64,000 bases of DNA from an uncultured Colwellia sp. Lineage in GTDB: Bacteria; Pseudomonadota; Gammaproteobacteria; Enterobacterales; Alteromonadaceae. The notes under the pieces were generated by a model. That model did not search any database. It was not told the DNA's origin and worked only from the letters and a program-made list of their open reading frames with translations. Numbering within the stretch: the stretch's first letter is position 1; each line of letters opens with the position of its first letter. The stretch is from NCBI GenBank assembly GCA_913062815.1, contig CAJXWZ010000011.1, positions 1 through 64,000 on the forward strand, in the 5' to 3' direction. The position numbers and the translations under genes were made by a program. Shown in pieces: positions 31,713-41,875 of this stretch.

Positions 31713-33206
31713 ATGAAAGATCTGGTCATTAACAAGTTAACATACCCATTGCTCGTTTTACTTTGTCTCTGCACTTTTTTTGACACTAGCGCAGCAGAGT
31801 ATATAGATAATAAGAAAGCGCCTAATTCAAAACTCATAACAACAGTCACGCCGTTTATAGCTGCAATAAACTCGGGCAACAAAAAGAACATAAAACACTT
31901 TATAGAGCAACATTTTTCGACTTCCTTTATGCCTGAAGGAAACTCAGATGAATTAGTCAACTATCTGCTCAGCTTATATTTTGGCTACGGGGAATTACAG
32001 TTCCATAGTTATCGTCATTATTCGCCTACTTTTCCCAATGAGCTGTTAGTTGTAGTTTACTCACCACTTACCGAGTCTTATCAAATGCTGAGTTTAATGA
32101 ACACTGAAAATAACACCAACAAAATAAGCAACTTTGATTTCTCTCCTGCTCGTTGGCCGAGTAATGTAAAAAAGCTGAAGCGTCTTTCTGAGGCAAAGGC
32201 AATGAATGAATTGCAAAGCTATATCCATAGAATGTCGCAGCATGACATATTCACTGGCAGCGTTTTAATCGCTAGAGGCGAGCAGGTATTACTAAAAATG
32301 GCCACCGGTGAAGCCAATAAATCTTTGCAAGTAGACAATACAATCAACACTCGCTTTGACCTTGCCTCGATGGGGAAAATGTTTACTGCTGTGGCAATTA
32401 ATCAACTCTTTCAATCAGCAACATTAACCCCAACAGATACGCTAGATAAATATTTAGATAGTTCATGGTTGCCAATCTCCATAAGTCAAAAAATCCAAAT
32501 TCAGCATTTGCTCACTCATACGTCTGGCTTGGGCAATTATGCTGCAAGAATGGACGACGTCATTAAGAGTAAACTTGTTAACTTAATTGATTATAAGCCC
32601 TTATTTAAAGGAGAGTCGTTAGCTTTCGAACCAGGAACCAGACAACAATATAGTAATTCAGGCATGTTTTTACTGGGTGTGGTTATAGAAAAGTTAACCT
32701 CGCTTAGTTATTTTGATTACATTGAGCAAAAAATATTTAAGCCGTCCAATATGAAACTATCAGGTTTTTTAGAACGTAACCAACCCCATAACAATGTTGC
32801 TATTGGATATGAGCGCACTAATGATAATACAACGGGCTGGTTCGATAATTCAGGGGTATTTGGTATTAAAGGAACGCCTGACGGTGGTAGCTTTTCTACC
32901 GTTGTAGATATGCATCAATTTGCTTTGGCACTCGCTAAAAATAAGTTATTAACGAAAAGTACCACAAAGCAAATGCTAACAAACAAGCCGGCGCTAAATT
33001 CTCATTATTACGGCTATGGTTTTAATGTGTCTGGCAAGAACAAAAACCATAATGTCGGTCATGAAGGTGGCCATTATGGTATTAGTACCTCATTTAGCTG
33101 GTACCCTAAAACCGACTATACGGTAATTGTTTTATCAAATTTAACGGAAGGTGCCGCTAGTATAAATAATAAAGCTAAAGCACTCCTTGAAAGAATAGCG
33201 CACTAA
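31713..33206 (+). CDS. serine hydrolase (class C beta-lactamase-like fold), secreted
   Basis: FDLASMGKMFTAVAINQL (SxxK); YSNSGMFLLGVVIEKL (YxN); signal peptide. Confidence 0.88.
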   Translation: MKDLVINKLTYPLLVLLCLCTFFDTSAAEYIDNKKAPNSKLITTVTPFIAAINSGNKKNIKHFIEQHFSTSFMPEGNSDELVNYLLSLYFGYGELQFHSYRHYSPTFPNELLVVVYSPLTESYQMLSLMNTENNTNKISNFDFSPARWPSNVKKLKRLSEAKAMNELQSYIHRMSQHDIFTGSVLIARGEQVLLKMATGEANKSLQVDNTINTRFDLASMGKMFTAVAINQLFQSATLTPTDTLDKYLDSSWLPISISQKIQIQHLLTHTSGLGNYAARMDDVIKSKLVNLIDYKPLFKGESLAFEPGTRQQYSNSGMFLLGVVIEKLTSLSYFDYIEQKIFKPSNMKLSGFLERNQPHNNVAIGYERTNDNTTGWFDNSGVFGIKGTPDGGSFSTVVDMHQFALALAKNKLLTKSTTKQMLTNKPALNSHYYGYGFNVSGKNKNHNVGHEGGHYGISTSFSWYPKTDYTVIVLSNLTEGAASINNKAKALLERIAH

Positions 33207-33437
33207 ATAATGTTTGCTATTAGCAATCATATCTATCAGATAAAGTTAATAGCAATCACTATCCTATACTCAGTAAAATGGAACTGAAAAGCCATTATGA
33301 TTGTTAATTAGGTTATAAATCTTTTTAAAGAAGGGATATCATTATTATAAAGAATGATAATGATCCCCCTCTTTGCTTAGTCGCTATCAATACCTTTTTC
33401 CAGCTCGCTTCAATATATTATAAGGAAATGAAAATAC

Positions 33438-34532
33438 TTAAGGCTTTACAATAATTCCTTTTTCAGGGGATATTTGACCATTACACACTTGGGAGAATAT
33501 TTCAGTCATGCCTTCAACACCTTCTACATAGGTATAGTCCAACCAGGCAGCACTGCGTTGTGTACTTTTTGTCATAAATTCTCTAGATTGACGTTCAAAT
33601 TCTTTTCCGCCCCACGCTGCAATACGTTTTTGAATATGCCCTGGTGCGAAAAACATTTCACTTGGCGCTTTCTCCAATGGAGACTCGGTTGAAGCAGCGT
33701 CCCAATGGGTTAATCCCACTTGGATACAATATTGCAAATTACCATTTAAATGTTGCTCTATTGACTGAAGTTGCGCCGCATTGCCTGCCATATCGACAAT
33801 AACTGTTTTTAGACTTGCGTTAAGTGTTGTTAGGTCGTCGTACTGAATGACTTGCTCATATACGCCAAGCCCTTCAACAAAGTCACTATTACGTTTACTG
33901 GTCATGCCAATTAATGTTGGGGCATGCTCATGATCATCAATGCCGTAAGCTAGACCGATACTTGTTTTACTCGAAGCACTGATAATAATTATTTGTTCAG
34001 CTTCAAACCAGTTTTTACTTTGCAGGTAATCCCACAAGCAAAACGAGGTGATATGCAATGGAAACAACAACATACGATGACTATCAAAACGTTCATCATA
34101 ACCTGATTCAGCCAGAACCCGACGATATACATTATAGCCTTGAGGCAATAAAGCTCGATGAGCCGTACCATCGATAAAGCGCTGTGATGAAACGTGCGTT
34201 GCCTTCATCTTAAGTAATGATGTTGGCGGGAAATAGCCGAAGATTTTTTCACCAATAGGCATGTCTACACTATTTGAGCTGACAACCGTTGCAAAGCCCC
34301 ACACAGGAATGATACCCCATTGATTGTCAGCATTTTCGCAAGCTGGAAAAAATTGCCAATATCCTAACTGTTCACCTAATACGGCATAAGTGATATTGTT
34401 TGCCGTTAAGGCGAAGCTTTCAATCCGTACTATTACTTCGTCTGCTAATAACGGACTGTCTTCATTAAGTTCATTATTTTCAACCAAACGTATTTGAGTA
34501 AAATCTTTTTTGTTTACTTGAAACTCATACAT
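33438..34532 (-). CDS. DUF2855 family protein
   Basis: ADEVIVRIESFALTANNITYAVLGEQLGYWQFFPA; overlaps upstream monooxygenase gene by 8 bp. Confidence 0.78.
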   Translation of the reverse strand: MYEFQVNKKDFTQIRLVENNELNEDSPLLADEVIVRIESFALTANNITYAVLGEQLGYWQFFPACENADNQWGIIPVWGFATVVSSNSVDMPIGEKIFGYFPPTSLLKMKATHVSSQRFIDGTAHRALLPQGYNVYRRVLAESGYDERFDSHRMLLFPLHITSFCLWDYLQSKNWFEAEQIIIISASSKTSIGLAYGIDDHEHAPTLIGMTSKRNSDFVEGLGVYEQVIQYDDLTTLNASLKTVIVDMAGNAAQLQSIEQHLNGNLQYCIQVGLTHWDAASTESPLEKAPSEMFFAPGHIQKRIAAWGGKEFERQSREFMTKSTQRSAAWLDYTYVEGVEGMTEIFSQVCNGQISPEKGIIVKP

Positions 34533-35985
34533 GGCTTAACTCCTTTTCCTTAGTTTCAAGGCTGGCAATTAAGCGCATCATGTTTTCCATTGCTTTGGGT
34601 ACATTACCGCGCAACCGCTTAAGTAAAGCTTGTTTATCTTCATCGTTAGGAGAGACATCAGCAACCATTTTACTAAAACCATCCAGTCTATTGAAATACA
34701 ACCATTTTTGTAATGATTTGTCTTGTGACCAAATATATTGATTCTTCATAAAGGCAGCATTCACGGTTAGCCAATCTGTTGACTTATTCGGCAGTGGTAC
34801 CACTTGACTAAGTGCATTTTTCTGATGATCATTTTCATACGCCGCTTCAATATGCGCAATGAGTGCGGCACTGAAAACCGGCTGTATGATGCGAATGGTT
34901 TGCAAAGTAATCTTATCGTCATTAAAAACAGGCAATGATTTGCGATCGCCAATCGCACTGGCCGAACAATCAATAAATAAAGCGTTCTCGGCTACCTCTT
35001 GACTGCCCTGCTCTAAAGTTATTTCCCCTTTAGCAAGGTGCGTCACTCGGCCTTGGCGAATAACGTGTTTTATGCGACGCAATTGCGTCAATTCTTGTTG
35101 CGATATCGTTGCACCATGATACATTTCAGGTTCAATTTGGGTGTCTAAGCGCACCAGTACGCCGGTACTTTCGAGTTTATTGAATAAATCGCTTACCGAT
35201 GAAGCCTGTGCAAGTGCTTCCATTTGATTAGCTTGAGCGCCTATGGTGTCAAAGAAAAACTCTTGTGTAGGCTGAGTATTACGTCGGTCCATCAACCAGG
35301 CATCTCGCGGCATAACCCAACTAATATTGTCTGGATTAACTTGTTTTTCTAATAACCATAAACACGCATCTATGCCTGTTTTTCCACCGCCTACCACCAC
35401 ATACTGTTCTGGTGCTTTTGCAACTCTTGGTAAGTCATTAAGGGCGATAAAATCAATATCATCAGCCATTGTAAAATTGGGTTTGTGTGTAGAAGGCACC
35501 GATGTATTTAAATAGGTCGCATCGACTAAACGTTTATTCACCTTAACACTAAAGGTTTGCTCGCTAGTTAGGGAGGTAAATTGGTTGTTTCCTGTGTATT
35601 TGCACATGGGGAAATACTGTACTCGCCCTGAGGTTAAAAAGTGATGATTCATTACCTCGTCAAAATATGCGCTAACTTCAGCACCACTAGCAAGTTCATT
35701 CAATCCAATATTGAGGCCAATTTCATCTTTTCTTCCTTTACTCAACTCTTTTGAGCCAACCCCATAAAAGTTAGATGGTTGATGCAAGGTAACAAATGGG
35801 TAGGCATTGTTCCAATGCCCTCCGGGCTTTCCATGCATATCGACCATAATAATGGTAGCGTCGGTCTCTGTTAGCAAGGTATCAACAAATGCCATGCCCA
35901 TGGCGCCGCTACCTATCACTAAGTAATCAGCTTCTAATATTTGAACTTCCATTTTATCTCCTACGTAAACGAATGAATTAACCAA
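34525..35985 (-). CDS. FAD/NAD(P)-binding monooxygenase-like oxidoreductase
   Basis: ADYLVIGSGAMGMAFVDTLL; second dinucleotide site YVVVGGGKTGIDACLWLL; likely start 35952 (MEVQILEADYLVIG). Confidence 0.82.
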   Translation of the reverse strand: MVNSFVYVGDKMEVQILEADYLVIGSGAMGMAFVDTLLTETDATIIMVDMHGKPGGHWNNAYPFVTLHQPSNFYGVGSKELSKGRKDEIGLNIGLNELASGAEVSAYFDEVMNHHFLTSGRVQYFPMCKYTGNNQFTSLTSEQTFSVKVNKRLVDATYLNTSVPSTHKPNFTMADDIDFIALNDLPRVAKAPEQYVVVGGGKTGIDACLWLLEKQVNPDNISWVMPRDAWLMDRRNTQPTQEFFFDTIGAQANQMEALAQASSVSDLFNKLESTGVLVRLDTQIEPEMYHGATISQQELTQLRRIKHVIRQGRVTHLAKGEITLEQGSQEVAENALFIDCSASAIGDRKSLPVFNDDKITLQTIRIIQPVFSAALIAHIEAAYENDHQKNALSQVVPLPNKSTDWLTVNAAFMKNQYIWSQDKSLQKWLYFNRLDGFSKMVADVSPNDEDKQALLKRLRGNVPKAMENMMRLIASLETKEKELSHV

Positions 35986-36013
35986 GTTATAAAAACCAAC
36001 AACCCCTGTTCAA

Positions 36014-36050
36014 TATAACAGCGTTATATTTAAAATATAACACTGTTATA
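36014..36050. promoter_or_regulatory. tandem palindromic operators, predicted TetR binding sites
   Basis: TATAAC-AGC-GTTATA (36014-36028) and TATAAC-ACT-GTTATA (36036-36050), centre-to-centre 22 bp. Confidence 0.75.
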
Positions 36051-36125
36051 TTTTGTCAAGATAATTATCTTATTCTATGTTAAATTATCGATATTGAAGC
36101 TTTGAGGTTATGTCACGGTCTGTTG

Positions 36126-36710
36126 ATGAAAAATACTAAAGAAAAGATTTTAATAGCGGCATCTAAACTATTTTTAGCTGGTGGATTATCAGCTTTGAGT
36201 GTTAGGGCTATTGCTCGTGAATCTAACTTATCAACCATTGGGATATACAAATATTTTCAAGGTAAACAAGGCATATTAGATGCGCTGTATATTGAAGGCT
36301 TTGAACGCCTACTTGACGCATTAGATGTGCCCATAAATATTCATGATCCAAAAGGTAATATCATTGCAGCAGCAAAAGGTTACATCAAAACAGCCTTTGA
36401 TTATCAAGGACATTACCGTTTGATTTTTGGCGAGCATGTTGCTGAATATGTGCCATCAGCTGAAGCCAAAAAAGTGAGCGAAAAGGCATTTATGCATACC
36501 ACCAAAATTATTGCTGGTATATTGCCTAATGACTCAACATTTGAGCAAAAACAGCAGGCATCATTACAAATTTGGTCACTTATTCATGGCTATATAGGGC
36601 TGAAGCAGCATGCAATTGCCGACGAAATAGAGCCAAACTTGTGGGAAGGATTAATTCTAGCTGCGGTGAGATTACACCTTGATGCTTTGGAACAGCATAG
36701 TCACACTTAA
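36126..36710 (+). CDS. TetR family transcriptional regulator
   Basis: MKNTKEKILIAASKLFLAGGLSALSVRAIARESNLSTIGIYKYFQGKQGILDALY. Confidence 0.93.
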   Translation: MKNTKEKILIAASKLFLAGGLSALSVRAIARESNLSTIGIYKYFQGKQGILDALYIEGFERLLDALDVPINIHDPKGNIIAAAKGYIKTAFDYQGHYRLIFGEHVAEYVPSAEAKKVSEKAFMHTTKIIAGILPNDSTFEQKQQASLQIWSLIHGYIGLKQHAIADEIEPNLWEGLILAAVRLHLDALEQHSHT

Positions 36711-36758
36711 AAAATACTATAGGTACTTTTTTGAACTGATAGCTCTGCAGTCAAAATA

Positions 36759-37631
36759 TTAAGAACAATAAGCCCGATAAATAGCAGGGGTTAGTCCTGT
36801 CATTTTCTTAAATTGCTGAGTCATGTGGCTTTGCTGGTTATAACCGGTTGCCACACTAATCTCTGAAATTGTACGCTTGGTTTTTAAAAATTCTTTAACT
36901 TTATCTATTCTAAGATGATTAATAAAACTCGCCGGCGATTCACCGAAACTCTCTTTAAACATTTTGGCAAAATGAAAATGACTTAAACTCACTTCATTTG
37001 CCAGCCTGTCTATTGTTAACTTTTCATGTAAACAATCATAAATTATGGCTTTGGTTTTTCTAATATGAACAGGTGAAAGACCACCTCGTATGTTATGGCC
37101 TTTTATATGATAGCCATTATAGTTTTTGATGAGGTGATGAAAAATATCATAAAGTTTTTGTTCGGAAAACAAGGGAGAAATGCCATGATAATTATCATAA
37201 ACTTGGCAATAATCAAGAAATAATTTTTCTAATTGGCTATCTTGTTGATAGGTAAGATCCTGTAAATCAACATGTCTTACATCACAATCAAAATTGATCG
37301 CGGCATATTGCTTTAAAATCACATCGGTGAAATAAAGATGCACAAATTCTATTTCGCCATTAATATTCCAGTTCGACTCGTGCCTTTGCGGCATCAATAT
37401 CATTTTACCTGGCGCGCCCTTATTTGTCGGTTGATCAGCCCTAAAACTCGTTTCTCCGCCATTAAGATACATGCTCAGCGTATGACTGTCTTGTTTGTTA
37501 TAGTTCACCTTATTCTTGGCTATTTTCCAGCGAGATGTTGCCACATTCGATTGTAATTGAATTTGCTCCACTATTTCGGCATTCGCGGAAAGTAGCATAG
37601 CGCTGTTAATTTTTCGATGTTCTTTTGGCAT
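36759..37631 (-). CDS. AraC family transcriptional regulator
   Basis: LTIDRLANEVSLSHFHFAKMFKESFGESPASFINHLRIDKVKEFLKTKRTISEISVATGYNQQSHMTQQFKKMTGLTPAIYR. Confidence 0.94.
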   Translation of the reverse strand: MPKEHRKINSAMLLSANAEIVEQIQLQSNVATSRWKIAKNKVNYNKQDSHTLSMYLNGGETSFRADQPTNKGAPGKMILMPQRHESNWNINGEIEFVHLYFTDVILKQYAAINFDCDVRHVDLQDLTYQQDSQLEKLFLDYCQVYDNYHGISPLFSEQKLYDIFHHLIKNYNGYHIKGHNIRGGLSPVHIRKTKAIIYDCLHEKLTIDRLANEVSLSHFHFAKMFKESFGESPASFINHLRIDKVKEFLKTKRTISEISVATGYNQQSHMTQQFKKMTGLTPAIYRAYCS

Positions 37632-37808
37632 AACTCATAATACTAATTGTGTGTTAGAAAGTATGGTGAATTTCAAACTAGAATGTAAGCAAGTATATTT
37701 AGCTTTAGGCTGATATAAAACCCCAAGATTTTGATATCAACCAAGCTACAACTATTCAATACTGCTACAAACGTGTCAACACGCCGATTCGGCAATGTAG
37801 GAATATTA

Positions 37809-38648
37809 ATGATTCAAATAACAACGTCAGCTAAAACCTTTTTCAACGTTATAAAACAAATCCTGCTAGCCGTTTCAAGCTGTGCTATTGCTTTTCTGCT
37901 AATGAAATTTACTGCCTTATCGTTACTACTTTCTTCTATTGAAATGAATGAGATACAGACTCATGCGGTAAAAGGAGTGGCAGGTCTACTGTCATTTAGC
38001 TTTGGTTATGTAATTTACGTTAGCTATATCGAAAAAAGAGCCGCTATAGAGCTTAGCTTTCGCGGCTGGCAAATGTTCTACGGATTAATGGCTGGTGCAA
38101 TGATAATATCAATAACAACTTTACCTTTGTTTGCATTGGGCTACTATCAAGTGATGAGCTATCAGCCCTTTAATGAAATACCCTTCGCAATAATTGGCCT
38201 GACTACTCAAGCGGTTTTTGGTGCCATTCTATTTACTGGAATATTTTTCCGCATAATTGAGCAACATATTGGTACCAAACAATCTTTATTATCGCTTTCT
38301 ATTGCTCTTGGGCTGCTAAATATATTAGTGGATGGCCCTGATTTACTGGTATTTATCTCAAGCATATTAATCAGTGCTTTATGGTTTAGTATTTATGTTT
38401 TGTCACGTAATTTATGGGTTGTAGGGTTAACGAATGGTGCTTGGTTATCTGCAGTTTTTGCAACGGGAATTCTAGATGAGCACTGGCGCGCTAGTGCTCC
38501 AGTGATTAGTAGCTATGATGGACCTACATTACTTACTGGAGGGCAGTTTGGTCCTGAGCATTCAATTATTACTATGGCCATAGTCTCCATGTGTATATGT
38601 TTACTTTTATCTGCGGCAAAAAGCAAAGGACTTTGGCTTAAAAATTAA
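37809..38648 (+). CDS. CPBP-like polytopic membrane protein, apparently without catalytic residues
   Basis: AVFGAILFTGIFFRIIEQHIGT...LGLLNILVDG...LSRNLWVVGLTNGAWL; start chosen at internal ATG 37809. Confidence 0.65.
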   Translation: MIQITTSAKTFFNVIKQILLAVSSCAIAFLLMKFTALSLLLSSIEMNEIQTHAVKGVAGLLSFSFGYVIYVSYIEKRAAIELSFRGWQMFYGLMAGAMIISITTLPLFALGYYQVMSYQPFNEIPFAIIGLTTQAVFGAILFTGIFFRIIEQHIGTKQSLLSLSIALGLLNILVDGPDLLVFISSILISALWFSIYVLSRNLWVVGLTNGAWLSAVFATGILDEHWRASAPVISSYDGPTLLTGGQFGPEHSIITMAIVSMCICLLLSAAKSKGLWLKN

Positions 38649-38707
38649 AATCCTCCGCTTGTAATGATGCGACCATAAATTTTTCACTCAATATGAACAC
38701 ATTAAAA

Positions 38708-39757
38708 TCAATCAATTACTCTTTGGTATAGTAAGGAAGAAGAAAGCATAGGAGAGCCTTGACGTGCTTGTTCTGCCTGTTTAATCAGCTCCGTAATACC
38801 GCTGTTAATTGGTGTTTTTACGTTGATTTTTTGACCAAGCTTTACAATTTCACCGTTAATGTAATCAATCTCTGTTTTGCGTTGTAGAGTCAAATCTTCA
38901 TACATTGATGAACGCGCTTGAGGATCCATTTTCAGCATAGAAGCGGCGACTAACTTAAAAATACCATTGGGCAATGACAAAATTGACGGTAATAGTACTG
39001 GTACCACTTTACCGGTTTTAACTGGTTTAATACCTGCCACTTTAAAAACAGCAAGGGCTTCTTTAATCGCTAAGGCGAGTACCTTACGATATTGCTTATC
39101 TTGCAATTGCGCTTGCAATGGCATACCTGACAGTGCATTAATAGCATTATTGAGGTTCATCAATAATTTACTCCACTGAACCCCTTGTAAATCATCATAT
39201 ATATCGACGGTTAAGCCACACGCATTCAATACCGCAATTAAATCGGTGGAAGATGTTCCCATGTCTTCAATGGCCAAATTTCCTTCCGTGCCACAATGAA
39301 AATGTCCGTTGCCCTTGCTAAGCACATTAAACGGCACCATACCTTTTAGCACACTATGATCGGGTAAATACGCTTTCAAGGTATCCACATTTCTGACACC
39401 ATTTTGAAAACTAACAATAACAGCAGATGGTTTAGCGTGCTGAGCAATGCTTTGCGCCGCCTCTGCTGTATCACCACTCTTTACCGTTACAAGTATATAA
39501 TCAGCTTCGGCAATATCGGCGACATTAAGCGAAAATACCACTTGCTCGCTATAGATATGAAGATCTCTACCACGCCAATCAGTAAGCTTTAAGCCAAACT
39601 CACTAATTTGTTGTTGAATACGAGGCCGACCAATCAAAGTTACCTGTGTTTGACTAGTCGCTAAACATCCGCCAAGGTAACAACCTATACTACCCGCGCC
39701 AACGATTGCGACAGCGACACTTTGCTTACTAGCATGATTCATCAATTTTTGTTCCAC
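38708..39757 (-). CDS. ketopantoate reductase family (2-dehydropantoate 2-reductase-like)
   Basis: VAVAIVGAGSIGCYLGGCLA; VTVKSGDT; SFQNGVRNVDTL; WSKLLMNLNNAINALSGMPL. Confidence 0.88.
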   Translation of the reverse strand: MEQKLMNHASKQSVAVAIVGAGSIGCYLGGCLATSQTQVTLIGRPRIQQQISEFGLKLTDWRGRDLHIYSEQVVFSLNVADIAEADYILVTVKSGDTAEAAQSIAQHAKPSAVIVSFQNGVRNVDTLKAYLPDHSVLKGMVPFNVLSKGNGHFHCGTEGNLAIEDMGTSSTDLIAVLNACGLTVDIYDDLQGVQWSKLLMNLNNAINALSGMPLQAQLQDKQYRKVLALAIKEALAVFKVAGIKPVKTGKVVPVLLPSILSLPNGIFKLVAASMLKMDPQARSSMYEDLTLQRKTEIDYINGEIVKLGQKINVKTPINSGITELIKQAEQARQGSPMLSSSLLYQRVID

Positions 39758-39842
39758 TTGGTAGCCGTTATTTTGATAGCACCACTCTAGCTTGATTTAA
39801 TGGCTCAAACAAATATCTCAATGTCTTTGTTCACGACTAAAA

Positions 39843-41114
39843 TCATGCAAAAGAAACTGAAATAATAGCGCCTTTATTACTTGTTACCGATATTTGCCAG
39901 TTCTGGTGTTCACATAAACGTTTAACAATAGATAAACCAAAACCATAGCCCGTACTTTGGCTACCTTTAACCGCTGGCTCTGTAATATGGCTTGAAATAA
40001 GCTGTTCAATGCCTGGGCCGGTATCTTCAATAGTAAGCTTATTATCATTAAAACTAATGCTCACTTCACCTAGTTCAGTATATTGAAAGGCGTTACTTAA
40101 CAAATTGTCTAACAGTACTTTCAACATGCCTGCTTGCGCAAAGACTGCGTCGTTGCAATTATCATTAACTGTTACTTCAACCATTTTCCCTTCAAGCAAA
40201 TAACTATGATCAAGTATCGACTGTTCTATTAAAGGCAATAACTTCACCGACGACTTTTCAATTGAAATATGCTCTTCTCTTGCTAAGACCAATAAAGTCG
40301 TTACTGTTTGTTCCATCTGAATTGTGGCATCAGCTATACGATTAATAATAGTTTTCGCTTCATCGTTTATCAGGTTTTTTTCTTGGTAAACTTCAACGGC
40401 ATTTTTAATAATAGCCACAGGTGTTCTTAATTCGTGGCTAACATCACGAGTAAAACTTTTCTCTCTGGTTAAGGCTTTACTTATTTGCTGCATAGAGTTT
40501 TCTAAGGTGCGAGCCAAAATGCCAATTTCATTTTTAGGAAACTGATCAGCAAAAGTATTCGGAATATTTTCAGGAGCCACACCGTCGACTAAATCCGCTA
40601 ATGTCTTTAACGGTTTTGCCGTTTTTCGTCCAAGCAGCCAAGCAATAATAAACGCGATAAAAGTAATCGCCGTTGCACTAATTAAGAACAACTTTAATAT
40701 GCCACCGCTAACTGGCCGAACTAATAATCGTTGACTAACTTCAGCCACAAGAAACACGTTCTTATGCTCTGGCATCGAATAAAGATGATAATGACGTCCT
40801 TGTAAGCCATAAAACTCTATTTGCTGAGGTTCATCAATAAATTGCTGTTGCATATCAGTAGGTAAGCTAATTTTAGAAAAATACAGTGTCATATGCGGGC
40901 TTTTAACTTGCGGCCATTGCGCTGTTTGTTGATATTGTTCAGTTAAATAATTTGCTTCTTGCTGTACTTCACGCTCAATAAATCTGTCTTCTAGGTTGTA
41001 AAGCAGCATGAAAGTTAAAAAAGCATAAATGGCCGAAAAAAATAGGGTAAAAAGACAAAACTGCGTAACGATGCGCCGACTCAAACTGTGAAATTTTACC
41101 GTTTTACTCATCAT
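39843..41114 (-). CDS. two-component sensor histidine kinase
   Basis: FTRDVSHELRTPVAIIKNAVEVY; GYGFGLSIVKRLCEHQNW. Confidence 0.94.
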   Translation of the reverse strand: MMSKTVKFHSLSRRIVTQFCLFTLFFSAIYAFLTFMLLYNLEDRFIEREVQQEANYLTEQYQQTAQWPQVKSPHMTLYFSKISLPTDMQQQFIDEPQQIEFYGLQGRHYHLYSMPEHKNVFLVAEVSQRLLVRPVSGGILKLFLISATAITFIAFIIAWLLGRKTAKPLKTLADLVDGVAPENIPNTFADQFPKNEIGILARTLENSMQQISKALTREKSFTRDVSHELRTPVAIIKNAVEVYQEKNLINDEAKTIINRIADATIQMEQTVTTLLVLAREEHISIEKSSVKLLPLIEQSILDHSYLLEGKMVEVTVNDNCNDAVFAQAGMLKVLLDNLLSNAFQYTELGEVSISFNDNKLTIEDTGPGIEQLISSHITEPAVKGSQSTGYGFGLSIVKRLCEHQNWQISVTSNKGAIISVSFA

Positions 41115-41814
41115 TTTTTATTTCCAAAACAAAACCGACACCATGAACAGTTTTCAACATGGGGTAGTTAAAAGGTTTATCTAATACATTGCGTAATTGA
41201 TAAATATGAGAACGCATGGCATCTGACTCAGTAGGGTCGTCGCCCCAAATTTTTTGAGATAGCTGTGAACGACTAACGACTTGCGGGTAAGATTCCGCCA
41301 ACACAGTTAAAATTCTAACACCCATAGCATGTAAATCGAGCGTTTCTCCCTCTCTTGTTACTTGCTTTCCTTTCCTGTCGATACTTAAAGAGCCTAACGT
41401 CAATATATTACTGGTTTGCAATAAATATCGCCTTGATAAGGCTAAGCAACGCACTTCTAATTCTTGCAATAAAAACGGCTTGGTTAAATAGTCATCGGTG
41501 CCAACAGTAAAGCCGGTAACTTTATCTTCAATGCTGTCGCGTGCGGTAAGCATGAGAATTGGAATATGGCGATTAGACTTTTCTCGTATGTGACGACAAA
41601 TCTCCAAACCATCCATTGCTGGTAAATTTAGGTCGAGAATAATTAAGTCATAATGATGCGTCAATGCCAGTTCTAGGCCTTGCTTGCCGTTAGTAGCAAA
41701 ATCAAAAACATGACCTTTAGCTTCCATATAATCGGCAATGTTCTGAGCAATACTCAGCTGATCTTCTACAAGCAGTACATTAAGCGATGCTTTTTGATTG
41801 TCCATAATACTCAC
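41104..41814 (-). CDS. OmpR-family response regulator
   Basis: NVLLVEDQLSIAQNIADYMEAKGH; LIILDLNLPAMDG; winged-helix LRNVLDKPFNYPMLKTVHGVGFVLE; overlaps the kinase gene. Confidence 0.95.
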   Translation of the reverse strand: MSIMDNQKASLNVLLVEDQLSIAQNIADYMEAKGHVFDFATNGKQGLELALTHHYDLIILDLNLPAMDGLEICRHIREKSNRHIPILMLTARDSIEDKVTGFTVGTDDYLTKPFLLQELEVRCLALSRRYLLQTSNILTLGSLSIDRKGKQVTREGETLDLHAMGVRILTVLAESYPQVVSRSQLSQKIWGDDPTESDAMRSHIYQLRNVLDKPFNYPMLKTVHGVGFVLEIKNDE

Positions 41815-41875
41815 CTAAGATGAAATGAACGCCTAACATAAGTTACAAGACGTTCATGCAAGTGTTTTTAGCTCA

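Noticed and set aside
33336-33369. GATATCATTATTATAAAGAATGATAATGATCCCCC resembles Fur-box hexamers (AATGAT AATGAT)
   Set aside because: It lies between two convergent gene ends rather than at a promoter, and forms an ATCATTAT/ATAATGAT hairpin; more likely a transcription end structure
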